From the NCBI RefSeq assembly GCF_910589235.1, contig NC_060962.1:1-64000 (forward strand): a stretch of DNA of 64,000 nt, read 5' to 3'. This DNA is from Vespa crabro. Taxonomy: Eukaryota > Arthropoda > Insecta > Hymenoptera > Vespidae. The translations under genes were made by a program, and so were the position numbers. Shown here piece by piece: positions 39,900 through 54,800 of this stretch (within the stretch, counting starts at the first letter, position 1; each line of letters starts with the position of its first letter). The notes under the pieces were generated by a model. The model was not told the origin of the DNA. It did no database searches and saw nothing but the letters and a program-made list of their open reading frames with translations.

Positions 39900-41604
39900 A
39901 AAATCGTGAAATCTTTAATAATACTTGTGCCACAGTTAGAAAAATGTTACCAATCGCTTCAGAACATTGCATTTCATAAGATCAAACATCTATTTTATAT
40001 TGGAATCAAAGTTTTTAACATTCTTTCATATCGTATATACGATTTTTCGCTTATATTCGCGTATCGTCGAAAAACGAAAACTTGAAATCTCGTTCAATTT
40101 CAATGATTTTATATTCTATCGATGCAGAATAAAGAATATAACAAGAATATAACGTTTTTACTATGTTTAAATACGCGTTTTCATATGATAATTGTCGAAA
40201 AACGTAATCGACATACGCGAATTTCGGTATATGCGAAGATAAAATCGTGAAATCTTTAATAATACTTGTGCCACAGTTAGAAAAATGTTACCAATCGATT
40301 CAGAACATTGCATTTCATAAGATCAAACATCTATTTTATATTGGAATCAAAGTTTTTAACATTCTTTCATATCGTATATACGATTTTTCGCTCATATACG
40401 CGTATCGTCGAAAAACGAAAACTTGAAATCTCGTTCAATTTCAATGATTTTATATTCTATCGATGCAGAATAAAGAATATAACAAGAATATAACGTTTTT
40501 ACTATGTTTAAATACGCGTTTTCATATGATAATTGTCGAAAAACGTAATCGACATACGCGAATTTCGGTATATGCGAAGATAAAATCGTGAAATCTTTAA
40601 TAATACTTGTGCCACAGTTAGAAAAATGTTACCAATCGATTCAGAACATTGCATTTCATAAGATCAAACATCTATTTTATATTGGAATCAAAGTTTTTAA
40701 CATTCTTTCATATCGTATATACGATTTTTCGCTCATATACGCGTATCGTCGAAAAACGAAAACTTGAAATCTCGTTCAATTTCAATGATTTTATATTCTA
40801 TCGATGCAGAATAAAGAATATAACAAGAATATAACGTTTTTACTATGTTTAAATACGCGTTTTCATATGATAATTGTCGAAAAACGTAATCGACATACGC
40901 GAATTTCGGTATATGCGAAGATAAAATCGTGAAATCTTTAATAATACTTGTGCCACAGTTAGAAAAATGTTACCAATCGATTCAGAACATTGCATTTCAT
41001 AAGATCAAACATCTGTTTTATATTGGAATCAAAGTTTTTAACATTCTTTCATATCGTATATACGATTTTTCGCTCATATACGCGTATCGTCGAAAAACGA
41101 AAACTTGAAATCTCGTTCAATTTCAATGATTTTATATTCTATCGATGCAGAATAAAGAATATAACATGAATATAACGTTTCTACTATGTTTAAATACGCG
41201 TTTTCATATGATAATTGTCGAAAAACGTAATCGACATACGCGAATTTCGGTATATGCGAAGATAAAATCGTGAAATCTTTAATAATACTTGTGCCACAGT
41301 TAGAAAAATGTTACCAATCGATTCAGAACATTGCATTTCATAAGATCAAACATCTATTTTAAATTGGAATCAAAGTTTTTAACATTCTTTCATATCGTAT
41401 ATACGATTTTTCGCTCATATACGCGTATCGTCGAAAAACGAAAACTTGAAATCTCGTTCAATTTCAATGATTTTATATTCTATCGATGCAGAATAAAGAA
41501 TATAACAAGAATATAACGTTTTTACTATGTTTAAATACGCGTTTTCATATGATAATTGTCGAAAAACGTAATCGACATACGCGAATTTCGGTATATGCGA
41601 AGAT
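39900..41604 (+). repeat. Irregular copies leading into the 5-mer HOR
   Basis: Five monomers. Copy 39900 has ATCGCTTCAG and CGCTTATATTCG. Copies 40241 and 40582 are plain. Copy 40923 has ATCTGTTTTAT, AACATGAATAT and the GTTTCTACTATG marker. Copy 41264 has TTTTAAATTGG. The last two look like an incomplete unit of the following HOR. Confidence 0.75.
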
Positions 41605-44600
41605 AAAATCGTGAAATCTTTAATAATACTTGTGCCACAGTTAGAAAAATGTTACCAATCGATTCAGAACATTGCATTTCATAAGATCAAACATCTATTT
41701 TATATTGGAATCAAAGTTTTTAACATTCTTTCATATCGTATATACGATTTTTCGCTCATATACGCGTATCGTCGAAAAACGAAAACTTGAAATCTCGTTC
41801 AATTTCAATGATTTTATATTCTATCGATGCAGAATAAAGAATATAATAAGAATATAACGTTTCTACTATGTTTAAATACGCGTTTTCATATGATAATTGT
41901 CGAAAAACGTAATCGACATACGCGAATTTCGGTATATGCGAAGATAAAATCGTGAAATCTTTAATAATACTTGTGCCACAGTTAGAAAAATGTTACCAAT
42001 CGATTCAGAACATTGCATTTCATAAGATCAAACATCTATTTTATATTGGAATCAAAGTTTTTAACATTCTTTCATATCGTATATACGATTTTTCGCTCAT
42101 ATACGCGTATCGTCGAAAAACGAAAACTTGAAATCTCGTTCAATTTCAATGATTTTATATTCTATCGATGCAGAATAAAGAATATAACAAGAATATAACG
42201 TTTCTACTATGTTTAAATACGCGTTTTCATATGATAATTGTCGAAAAACGTAATCGACATACGCGAATTTCGGTATATGCGAAGATAAAATCGTGAAATC
42301 TTTAATAATACTTGTGCCACAGTTAGAAAAATGTTACCAATCGATTCAGAACATTGCATTTCATAAGATCAAACATCTATTTTAAATTGGAATCAAAGTT
42401 TTTAACATTCTTTCATATCGTATATACGATTTTTCGCTCATATACGCGTATCGTCGAAAAACGAAAACTTGAAATCTCGTTCAATTTCAATGATTTTATA
42501 TTCTATCGATGCAGAATAAAGAATATAACAAGAATATAACGTTTTTACTATGTTTAAATACGCGTTTTCATATGATAATTGTCGAAAAACGTAATCGACA
42601 TACGCGAATTTCGGTATATGCGAAGATAAAATCGTGAAATCTTTAATAATACTTGTGCCACAGTTAGAAAAATGTTACCAATCGATTCAGAACATTGCAT
42701 TTCATAAGATCAAACATCTATTTTATATTGGAATCAAAGTTTTTAACATTCTTTCATATCGTATATACGATTTTTCGCTCATATACGCGTATCGTCGAAA
42801 AACGAAAACTTGAAATCTCGTTCAATTTCAATGATTTTATATTCTATCGATGCAGAATAAAGAATATAACAAGAATATAACGTTTCTACTATGTTTAAAT
42901 ACGCGTTTTCATATGATAATTGTCGAAAAACGTAATCGACATACGCGAATTTCGGTATATGCGAAGATAAAATCGTGAAATCTTTAATAATACTTGTGCC
43001 ACAGTTAGAAAAATGATACCAATCGATTCAGAACATTGCATTTCATAAGATCAAACATCTATTTTATATTGGAATGAAAGTTTTTAACATTCTTTCATAT
43101 CGTATATACGATTTTTCGCTCATATACGCGTATCGTTGAAAAACGAAAACTTGAAATCTCGTTCAATTTCAATGATTTTATATTCTATCGATGCAGAATA
43201 AAGAATATAACAAGAATATAACGTTTTTACTATGTTTAAATACGCGTTTTCATATGATAATTGTCGAAAAACGTAATCGACATACGCGAATTTCGGTATA
43301 TGCGAAGATAAAATCGTGAAATCTTTAATAATACTTGTGCCACAGTTAGAAAAATGTTACCAATCGATTCAGAACATTGCATTTCATAAGATCAAACATC
43401 TATTTTATATTGGAATCAAAGTTTTTAACATTCTTTCATATCGTATATACGATTTTTCGCTCATATACGCGTATCGTCGAAAAACGAAAACTTGAAATCT
43501 CGTTCAATTTCAATGATTTTATATTCTATCGATGCAGAATAAAGAATATAATAAGAATATAACGTTTCTACTATGTTTAAATACGCGTTTTCATATGGTA
43601 ATTGTCGAAAAACGTAATCGACATACGCGAATTTCGGTATATGCGAAGATAAAATCGTGAAATCTTTAATAATACTTGTGCCACAGTTAGAAAAATGTTA
43701 CCAATCGATTCAGAACATTGCATTTCATAAGATCAAACATCTATTTTATATTGGAATCAAAGTTTTTAACATTCTTTCATATCGTATATACGATTTTTCG
43801 CTCATATACGCGTATCGTCGAAAAACGAAAACTTGAAATCTCGTTCAATTTCAATGATTTTATATTCTATCGATGCAGAATAAAGAATATAACAAGAATA
43901 TAACGTTTCTACTATGTTTAAATACGCGTTTTCATATGATAATTGTCGAAAAACGTAATCGACATACGCGAATTTCGGTATATGCGAAGATAAAATCGTG
44001 AAATCTTTAATAATACTTGTGCCACAGTTAGAAAAATGTTACCAATCGATTCAGAACATTGCATTTCATAAGATCAAACATCTATTTTAAATTGGAATCA
44101 AAGTTTTTAACATTCTTTCATATCGTATATACGATTTTTCGCTCATATACGCGTATCGTCGAGAAACGAAAACTTGAAATCTCGTTCAATTTCAATGATT
44201 TTATATTCTATCGATGCAGAATAAAGAATATAACAAGAATATAACGTTTTTACTATGTTTAAATACGCGTTTTCATATGATAATTGTCGAAAAACGTAAT
44301 CGACATACGCGAATTTCGGTATATGCGAAGATAAAATCGTGAAATCTTTAATAATACTTGTGCCACAGTTAGAAAAATGTTACCAATCGATTCAGAACAT
44401 TGCATTTCATAAGATCAAACATCTATTTTATATTGGAATCAAAGTTTTTAACATTCTTTCATATCGTATATACGATTTTTCGCTCATATACGCGTATCGT
44501 CGAAAAACGAAAACTTGAAATCTCGTTCAATTTCAATGATTTTATATTCTATCGATGCAGAATAAAGAATATAACAAGAATATAACGTTTCTACTATGTT

Positions 44601-45014
44601 TAAATACGCGTTTTCATATGATAATTGTCGAAAAACGTAATCGACATACGCGAATTTCGGTATATGCGAAGATAAAATCGTGAAATCTTTAATAATACTT
44701 GTGCCACAGTTAGAAAAATGATACCAATCGATTCAGAACATTGCATTTCATAAGATCAAACATCTATTTTATATTGGAATCAAAGTTTTTAACATTCTTT
44801 CATATCGTATATACGATTTATCGCTCATATACGCGTATCGTTGAAAAACGAAAACTTGAAATCTCGTTCAATTTCAATGATTTTATTTTCTATCGATGCA
44901 GAATAAAGAATATAACAAGAATATAACGTTTTTACTATGTTTAAATACGCGTTTTCATATGATAATTGTCGAAAAACGTAATCGACATACGCGAATTTCG
45001 GTATATGCGAAGAT
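41605..45014 (+). repeat. Clear five-monomer HOR (1705 bp), two copies
   Basis: Units 41605-43309 and 43310-45014 match member by member: AATAAG plus GTTTCTAC (41605, 43310), GTTTCTAC (41946, 43651), TTTTAAATTGG (42287, 43992), GTTTCTAC (42628, 44333), and ATGATACC plus ATCGTTGAAAA (42969, 44674). Private changes are few: GGAATGAAAG in 42969, ATATGGTAAT in 43310, GTCGAGAAACG in 43992, and CGATTTATCG plus TTTTATTTTC in 44674. This is the clearest ordered HOR in the window and not the same set of markers as the earlier five-monomer region. Confidence 0.92.
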
Positions 45015-48000
45015 AAAATCGTGAAATCTTTAATAATACTTGTGCCACAGTTAGAAAAATGTTACCAATCGATTCAGAACATTGCATTTCATAAGATCAA
45101 ACATCTATTTTATATTGGAATCAAAGTTTTTAACATTCTTTCATATCGTATATACGATTTTTCGCTCATATACGCGTATCGTCGAAAAACGAAAACTTGA
45201 AATCTCGTTCAATTTCAATGATTTTATATTCTATCGATGCAGAATAAAGAATATAACAAGAATATAACGTTTTTACTATGTTTAAATACGCGTTTTCATA
45301 TGATAATTGTCGAAAAACGTAATCGACATACGCGAATTTCGGTATATGCGAAGATAAAATCGTGAAATCTTTAATAATACTTGTGCCACAGATAGAAAAA
45401 TGCTACCAATCGATTCAGAACATTGCATTTCATAATATCAAACATCTATTTTATATTGGAATCAAAGTTTTTAACATTCTTTCATATCGTATATACGATT
45501 TTTCGCTCATATACGCGTATCGTCGAAAAACGAAAACTTGAAATCTCGTTCAATTTCAATGATTTTATATTCTATCGATGCAGAATAAAGAATATAACAA
45601 GAATATAACGTTTTTACTATGTTTAAATACGCGTTTTCATATGATAATTGTCGAAAAACGTAATCGACATACGCGAATTTCGGTATATGCGAAGATAAAA
45701 TCGTGAAATCTTTAATAATACTTGTGCCACAGTTAGAAAAATGATACCAATCGATTCAGAACATTGCATTTCATAAGATCAAACATCTATTTTATATTGG
45801 AATCAAAGTTTTTAACATTCTTTCATATCGTATATACGATTTTTCGCTCATATACGCGTATCGTTGAAAAACGAAAACTTGAAATCTCGTTCAATTTCAA
45901 TGATTTTATATTCTATCGATGCAGAATAAAGAATATAACAAGAATATAACGTTTTTACTATGTTTAAATACGCGTTTTCATATGATAATTGTCGAAAAAC
46001 GTAATCTACATACGCGAATTTCGGTATATGCGAAGATAAAATCGTGAAATCTTTAATAATACTTGTGCCACAGTTAGAAAAATGTTACCAATCGATTCAG
46101 AACATTGCATTTCATAAGATCAAACATCTATTTTATATTGGAATCAAAGTTTTTAACATTCTTTCATATCGTATATACGATTTTTCGCTCATATACGCGT
46201 ATCGTCGAAAAACGAAAACTTGAAATCTCGTTCAATTTCAATGATTTTATATTCTATCGATGCAGAATAAAGAATATAACAAGAATATAACGTTTTTACT
46301 ATGTTTAAATACGCGTTTTCATATGATAATTGTCGAAAAACGTAATCGACATACGCGAATTTCGGTATATGCGAAGATAAAATCGTGAAATCTTTAATAA
46401 TACTTGTGCCACAGTTAGAAAAATGATACCAATCGATTCAGAACATTGCATTTCATAAGATCAAACATCTATTTTATATTGGAATCAATGTTTTTAACAT
46501 TCTTTCATATCGTATATACGATTTTTCGCTCATATACGCGTATCGTCGAAAAACGAAAACTTGAAATCTCGTTCAATTTCAATGATTTTATATTCTATCG
46601 ATGCAGAATAAAGAATATAACAAGAATATAACGTTTTTACTATGTTTAAATACGCGTTTTCATATGATAATTGTCGAAAAACGTAATCGACATACGCGAA
46701 TTTCGGTATATGCGAAGATAAAATCGTGAAATCTTTAATAATACTTGTGCCAAAGTTAGAAAAATGATACCAATCGATTCAGAACATTGCATTTCATAAG
46801 ATCAAACATCTATTTTATATTGGAATCAAAGTTTTTAACATTCTTTCATATCGTATATACGATTTTTCGCTCATATACGCGTATCGTTGAAAAACGAAAA
46901 CTTGAAATCTCGTTCAATTTCAATGATTTTATATTCTATCGATGCAGAATAAAGAATATAACAAGAATATAACGTTTTTACTATGTTTAAATACGCGTTT
47001 TCATATGATAATTGTCGAAAAACGTAATCGACATACGCGAATTTCGGTATATGCGAAGATAAAATCGTGAAATCTTTAATAATACTTGTGCCACAGTTAG
47101 AAAAATTTTACCAATCGATTCAGAACATTGCATTTCATAAGATCAAACATCTATTTTATATTGGAATCAAAGTTTTTAACATTCTTTCATATCGTATATA
47201 CGATTTTTCGCTCATATACGCGTATCGTCGAAAAACGAAAACTTGAAATCTCGTTCAATTTCAATGATTTTATATTCTATCGATGCAGAATAAAGAATAT
47301 AACAAGAATATAACGTTTTTACTATGTTTAAATACGCGTTTTCATATGATAATTGTCGAAAAACGTAATCGACATACGCGAATTTCGGTATATGCGAAGA
47401 TAAAATCGTGAAATCTTTAATAATACTTGTGCCACAGTTAGAAAAATGCTACCAATCGATTCAGAACATTGCATTTCATAAGATCAAACATCTATTTTAT
47501 ATTGGAATCAAAGTTTTTAACATTCTTTCATATCGTATATACGATTTTTCGCTCATATACGCGTATCGTCGAAAAACGAAAACTTGAAATCTCGTTCAAT
47601 TTCAATGATTTTATATTCTATCGATGCAGAATAAAGAATATAACAAGAATATAACGTTTTTACTATGTTTAAATACGCGTTTTCATATGATAATTGTCGA
47701 AAAACGTAATCGACATACGCGAATTTCGGTATATGCGAAGATAAAATCGTGAAATCTTTAATAATACTTGTGCCACAGTTAGAAAAATGTTACCAATCGA
47801 TTCAGAACATTGCATTTCATAAGATCAAACATCTATTTTATATTGGAATCAAAGTTTTTAACATTCTTTCATATCGTATATACGATTTTTCGCTCATATA
47901 CGCGTATCGTCGAAAAACGAAAACTTGAAATCTCGTTCAATTTCAATGATTTTATATTCTATCGATGCAGAATAAAGAATATAACAAGAATATAACGTTT

Positions 48001-51000
48001 TTACTATGTTTAAATACGCGTTTTCATATGATAATTGTCGAAAAACGTAATCGACATACGCGAATTTCGGTATATGCGAAGATAAAATCGTGAAATCTTT
48101 AATAATACTTGTGCCACAGTTAGAAAAATGATACCAATCGATTCAGAACATTGCATTTCATAAGATCAAACATCTATTTTATATTGGAATCAAAGTTTTT
48201 AACATTCTTTCATATCGTATATACGATTTTTCGCACATATACGCGTATCGTTGAAAAACGAAAACTTGAAATCTCGTTCAATTTCAATGATTTTATATTC
48301 TATCGATGCAGAATAAAGAATATAACAAGAATATAACGTTTTTACTATGTTTAAATACGCGTTTTCATATGATAATTGTCGAAAAACGTAATCGACATAC
48401 GCGAATTTCGGTATATGCGAAGATAAAATCGTGAAATCTTTAATAATACTTGTGCCACAGTTAGAAAAATGTTACCAATCGATTCAGAACATTGCATTTC
48501 ATAAGATCAAACATCTATTTTATATTGGAATCAAAGTTTTTAACATTCTTTCATATCGTATATACGATTTTTCGCTCATATACGCGTATCGTCGAAAAAC
48601 GAAAACTTGAAATCTCGTTCAATTTCATTGATTTTATATTCTATCGATGCAGAATAAAGAATATAACAAGAATATAACGTTTTTACTATGTTTAAATACG
48701 CGTTTTCATATGATAATTGTCGAAAAACGTAATCGACATACGCGAATTTCGGTATATGCGAAGATAAAATCGTGAAATCTTTAATAATACTTGTGCCACA
48801 GATAGAAAAATGCTACCAATCGATTCAGAACATTGCATTTCATAAGATCAAACATCTATTTTATATTGGAATCAAAGTTTTTAACATTCTTTCATATCGT
48901 ATATACGATTTTTCGCTCATATACGCGTATCGTCGAAAAACGAAAACTTGAAATCTCGTTCAATTTCAATGATTTTATATTCTATCGATGCAGAATAAAG
49001 AATATAACAAGAATATAACGTTTTTACTATGTTTAAATACGCGTTTTCATATGATAATTGTCGAAAAACGTAATCGACATACGCGAATTTCGGTATATGC
49101 GAAGATAAAATCGTGAAATCTTTAATAATACTTGTGCCACAGTTAGAAAAATGTTACCAATCGATTCAGAACATTGCATTTCATAAGATCAAACATCTAT
49201 TTTATATTGGAATCAAAGTTTTTAACATTCTTTCATATCGTATATACGATTTTTCGCTCATATACGCGTATCGTCGAAAAACGAAAACTTGAAATCTCGT
49301 TCAATTTCAATGATTTTATATTCTATCGATGCAGAATAAAGAATATAACAAGAATATAACGTTTTTACTATGTTTAAATACGCGTTTTCATATGATAATT
49401 GTCGAAAAACGTAATCGACATACGCGAATTTCGGTATATGCGAAGATAAAATCGTGAAATCTTTAATAATACTTGTGCCACAGTTAGAAAAATGATACCA
49501 ATCGATTCAGAACATTGCATTTCATAAGATCAAACATCTATTTTATATTGGAATCAAAGTTTTTAACATTCTTTCATATCTTATATACGATTTTTCGCTC
49601 ATATACGCGTATCGTTGAAAAACGAAAACTTGAAATCTCGTTCAATTTCAATGATTTTATATTCTATCGATGCAGAATAAAGAATATAACAAGAATATAA
49701 CGTTTTTACTATGTTTAAATACGCGTTTTCATATGATAATTGTCGAAAAACGTAATCGACATACGCGAATTTCGGTATATGCGAAGATAAAATCGTGAAA
49801 TCTTTAATAATACTTGTGCCACAGTTAGAAAAATGTTACCAATCGATTCAGAACATTGCATTTCATAAGATCAAACATCTATTTTATATTGGAATCAAAG
49901 TTTTTAACATTCTTTCATATCGTATATACGATTTTTCGCTCATATACGCGTATCGTCGAAAAACGAAAACTTGAAATCTCGTTCAATTTCAATGATTTTA
50001 TATTCTATCGATGCAGAATAAAGAATATAACAAGAATATAACGTTTTTACTATGTTTAAATACGCGTTTTCATATGATAATTGTCGAAAAACGTAATCGA
50101 CATACGCGAATTTCGGTATATGCGAAGATAAAATCGTGAAATCTTTAATAATACTTGTGCCACAGTTAGAAAAATGTTACCAATCGATTCAGAACATTGC
50201 ATTTCATAAGATCAAACATCTATTTTATATTGGAATCAAAGTTTTTAACATTCTTTCATATCGTATATACGATTTTTCGCTCATATACGCGTATCGTCGA
50301 AAAACGAAAACTTGAAATCTCGTTCAATTTCAATGATTTTATATTCTATCGATGCAGAATAAAGAATATAACAAGAATATAACGTTTTTACTATGTTTAA
50401 ATACGCGTTTTCATATGATAATTGTCGAAAAACGTAATCGACATACGCGAATTTCGGTATATGCGAAGATAAAATCGTGAAATCTTTAATAATACTTGTG
50501 CCACAGTTAGGAAAATGATACCAATCGATTCAGAACATTGCATTTCATAAGATCAAACATCTATTTTATATTGGAATCAAAGTTTTTAACATTCTTTCAT
50601 ATCGTATATACGATTTTTCGCTCATATACGCGTATCGTTGAAAAACGAAAACTTGAAATCTCGTTCAATTTCAATGATTTTATATTCTGTCGATGCAGAA
50701 TAAAGAATATAACAAGAATATAACGTTTTTACTATGTTTAAATACGCGTTTTCATATGATAATTGTCGAAAAACGTAATCGACATACGCGAATTTCGGTA
50801 TATGCGAAGATAAAATCGTGAAATCTTTAATAATACTTGTGCCACAGTTAGAAAAATGCTACCAATCGATTCAGAACATTGCATTTCATAAGAACAAACA
50901 TCTATTTTATATTGGAATCAAAGTTTTTAACATTCTTTCATATCGTATATACGATTTTTCGCTCATATACGCGTATCGTCGAAAAACGAAAACTTGAAAT

Positions 51001-51823
51001 CTCGTTCAATTTCAATGATTTTATATTCTATCGATGCAGAATAAAGAATATAACAAGAATATAACGTTTTTACTATGTTTAAATACGCGTTTTCATATGA
51101 TAATTATCGAAAAACGTAATCGACATACGCGAATTTCGGTATATGCGAAGATAAAATCGTGAAATCTTTAATAATACTTGTGCCACAGTTAGAAAAATGC
51201 TACCAATCGATTCAGAACATTGCATTTCATAAGATCAAACACCTATTTTATATTGGAATCAAAGTTTTTAACATTCTTTCATATCGTATATACGATTTTT
51301 CGCTCATATACGCGTATCGTCGAAAAACGAAAACTTGAAATCTCGTTCAATTTCAATGATTTTATATTCTATCGATGCAGAATAAAGAATATAACGTCTT
51401 TACTATGTTTAAATACGCGTTTTCATATGATAATTGTCGAAAAACGTAATCGACATACGCGAATTTCGGTATATGCGAAGATAAAATCGTGAAATCTTTA
51501 ATAATACTTGTGCCACAGTTAGAAAAATGATACCAATCGATTCAGAACATTGCATTTCATAAGATCAAACATCTATTTTATATTGGAATCAAAGTTTTTA
51601 ACATTCTTTCATATCGTATATACGATTTTTCGCTCATATACGCGTATCGTTGAAAAACGAAAACTTGAAATCTCGTTCAATTTCAATGATTTTATATTCT
51701 ATCGATGCAGAATAAAGAATATAACAAGAATATAACGTTTTTACTATGTTTAAATACGCGTCTTTATATGATAATTGTCGAAAAACGTAATCGACATACG
51801 CGAATTTCGGTATATGCGAAGAT
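45015..51823 (+). repeat. G-type monomers every 3 or 4 copies
   Basis: G-type copies carry ATGATACCAATC together with ATCGTTGAAAA. They start at 44674, 45697, 46720, 48084, 49448, 50471 and 51483, that is at steps of 3, 3, 4, 4, 3 and 3 monomers. A second class with ATGCTACCAATC occurs at 45356, 47402, 48766, 50812 and 51153; 45356 and 48766 also share CACAGATAG and are ten monomers apart. Copy 46379 has ATGATACC without the second G marker. The pattern looks like interspersed trimer and tetramer HOR units. Confidence 0.8.
51153..51482 (+). repeat. Shortened monomer (330 bp), one 11-bp unit lost
   Basis: This copy has a single AAGAATATAAC at 51385-51395 where all others have two in tandem, so it is exactly 11 bp short. 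The loss shifts the frame and lets the recurrent open frame run to 51492 across the monomer boundary, but that is a chance effect. The copy also has ATGCTACC, CACCTATT and GTCTTTAC. The deletion endpoints match slippage or single-strand annealing between the two direct 11-bp repeats. Confidence 0.95.
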
Positions 51824-54800
51824 AAAATCGTGAAATCTTTAATAATACTTGTGCCACAGTTAGAAAAATGTTACCAATCGATTCAGAACATTGCATTTCA
51901 TAAGATCAAACATCTATTTTATATTGGAATCAAAGTTTTTAACATTCTTTCATATCGTATATACGATTTTTCGCTCATATACGCGTATCGTCGAAAAACG
52001 AAAACTTGAAATCTCGTTCAATTTCAATGATTTTATATTCTATCGATGCAGAATAAAGAATATAACAAGAATATAACGTTTTTACTATGTTTAAATACGC
52101 GTTTTCATATGATAAATGTCGAAAAACGTAATCGACATACGCGAATTTCGGTATATGCGAAGATAAAATCGTGAAATCTTTAATAATACTTGTGCCACAG
52201 TTAGAAAAATGTTACCAATCGATTCAGAACATTGCATTTCATAAGATCAAACATCTATTTTATATTGGAATCAAAGTTTTTAACATTCTTTCATATCGTA
52301 TATACGATTTTTCGCTCATATACGCGTATCGTCGAAAAACGAAAACTTGAAATCTCGTTCAATTTCAATGATTTTATATTCTATCGATGCAGAATAAAGA
52401 ATATAACAAGAATATAACGTTTTTACTATGTTTAAATACGCGTTTTCATATGATAATTGTCGAAAAACGTAATCGACATACGCGAATTTCGGTATATGCG
52501 AAGATAAAATCGTGAAATCTTTAATAATACTTGTGCCACAGTTAGAAAAATGTTACCAATCGATTCAGAACATTGCATTTCATAAGATCAAACATCTATT
52601 TTATATTGGAATCAAAGTTTTTAACATTCTTTCATATCGTATATACGATTTTTCGCTCATATACGCGTATCGTCGAAAAACGAAAACTTGAAATCTCGTT
52701 CAATTTCAAAGATTATATATTCTATCGATGCAGAATAAAGAATATAACAAGAATATAACGTTTTTACTATGTTTAAATACGCGTTTTCATATGATAATTG
52801 TCGAAAAACGTAATCGACATACGCGAATTTCGGTATATGCGAAGATAAAATCGTGAAATCTTTAATAATACTTGTGCCACAGTTAGAAAAATGTTACCAA
52901 TCGATTCAGAACATTGCATTTCATGAGATCAAACATCTATTTTATATTGGAATCAAAGTTTTTAACATTCTTTCATATCGTATATACGATTTTTCGCTCA
53001 TATACGCGTATCGTCGAAAAACGAAAACTTGAAATCTCGTTCAATTTCAATGATTTTATATTCTATCGATGCAGAATAAAGAATATAACAAGAATATAAC
53101 GTTTTTACTATGTTTAAATACACGTTTTCATATGATAATTGTCGAAAAACGTAATCGACATACGCGAATTTCGGTATATGCGAAGATAAAATCGTGAAAT
53201 CTTTAATAATACTTGTGCCACAGTTAGAAAAATGTTACCAATCGATTCAGAACATTGCATTTCATAAGATCAAACATCTATTTTATATTGGAATCAAAGT
53301 TTTTAACATTCTTGCATATCGTATATACGATTTTTCGCTCATATACGCGTATCGTCGAAAAACGAAAACTTGAAATCTCGTTCAATTTCAATGATTTTAT
53401 ATTCTATCGATGCAGAATAAAGAATATAACAAGAATATAACGTTTTTACTATGTTTAAATACGCGTTTTCATATGATAATTGTCGAAAAACGTAATCGAC
53501 ATACGCGAATTTCGGTATATGCGAAGATAAAATCGTGAAATCTTTAATAATACTTGTGCCACAGTTAGAAAAATCCTACCAATCGATTCAGAACATTGCA
53601 CTTCATAAGATCAAACATCTATTTTATATTGGAATCAAAGTTTTTAACATTCTTTCATATCGTATATACGATTTTTCGCTCATATACGCGTATCGTCGAA
53701 AAACGAAAACTTGAAATCTCGTTCAATTTCAATGATTTTATATTCTATCGATGCAGAATAAAGAATATAACAAGAATATAACGTTTTTACTATGTTTAAA
53801 TACGCGTTTTCATATGATAATTGTCGAAAAACGTAATCGACATACGCGAATTTCGGTATATGCGAAGATAAAATCGTGAAATCTTTAATAATACTTGTGC
53901 CACAGTTAGAAAAATGTTACCAATCGATTCAGAACATTGCATTTCATAAGATCAAACATCTATTTTATATTGGAATCAAAGTTTTTAACATTCTTTCATA
54001 TCGTATATACGATTTTTCGCTCATATACGCGTATCGTCGAAAAACGAAAACTTGAAATCTCGTTCAATTTCAATGATTTTATATTCTATCGATGCAGAAT
54101 AAAGAATATAACAAGAATATAACGTTTTTACTATGTTTAAATACGCGTTTTCATATGATAATTGTCGAAAAACGTAATCGACATACGCGAATTTCGGTAT
54201 ATGCGAAGATAAAATCGTGAAATCTTTAATAATACTTGTGCCACAGTTAGAAAAATGTTACCAATCGATTCAGAACATTGCATTTCATAAGATCAAACAT
54301 CTATTTTATATTGGAATCAAAGTTTTTAACATTCTTTCATATCGTATATACGATTTTTCGCTCATATACGCGTATCGTCGAAAAACGAAAACTTGAAATC
54401 TCGTTCAATTTCAATGATTTTATATTCTATCGATGCAGAATAAAGAATATAACAAGAATATAACGTTTTTACTATGTTTAAATACGCGTTTTCATATGAT
54501 AATTGTCGAAAAACTTAATCGACATACGCGAATTTCGGTATATGCGAAGATAAAATCGTGAAATCTTTAATAATACTTGTGCCACAGTTAGAAAAATGTT
54601 ACCAATCGATTCAGAACATTGCATTTCATAAGATCAAACATCTATTTTATATTGGAATCAAAGTTTTTAACATTCTTTCATATCGTATATACGATTTTTC
54701 GCTCATATACGCGTATCGTCGAAAAACGAAAACTTGAAATCTCGTTCAATTTCAATGATTTTATATTCTATCGATGCAGAATAAAGAATATAACAAGAAT

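Noticed and set aside
51220..51492. A 90-codon open frame in the shortened copy
   Set aside because: The 11-bp deletion shifts the frame past the usual stop into the next monomer. It is a by-product of the deletion.
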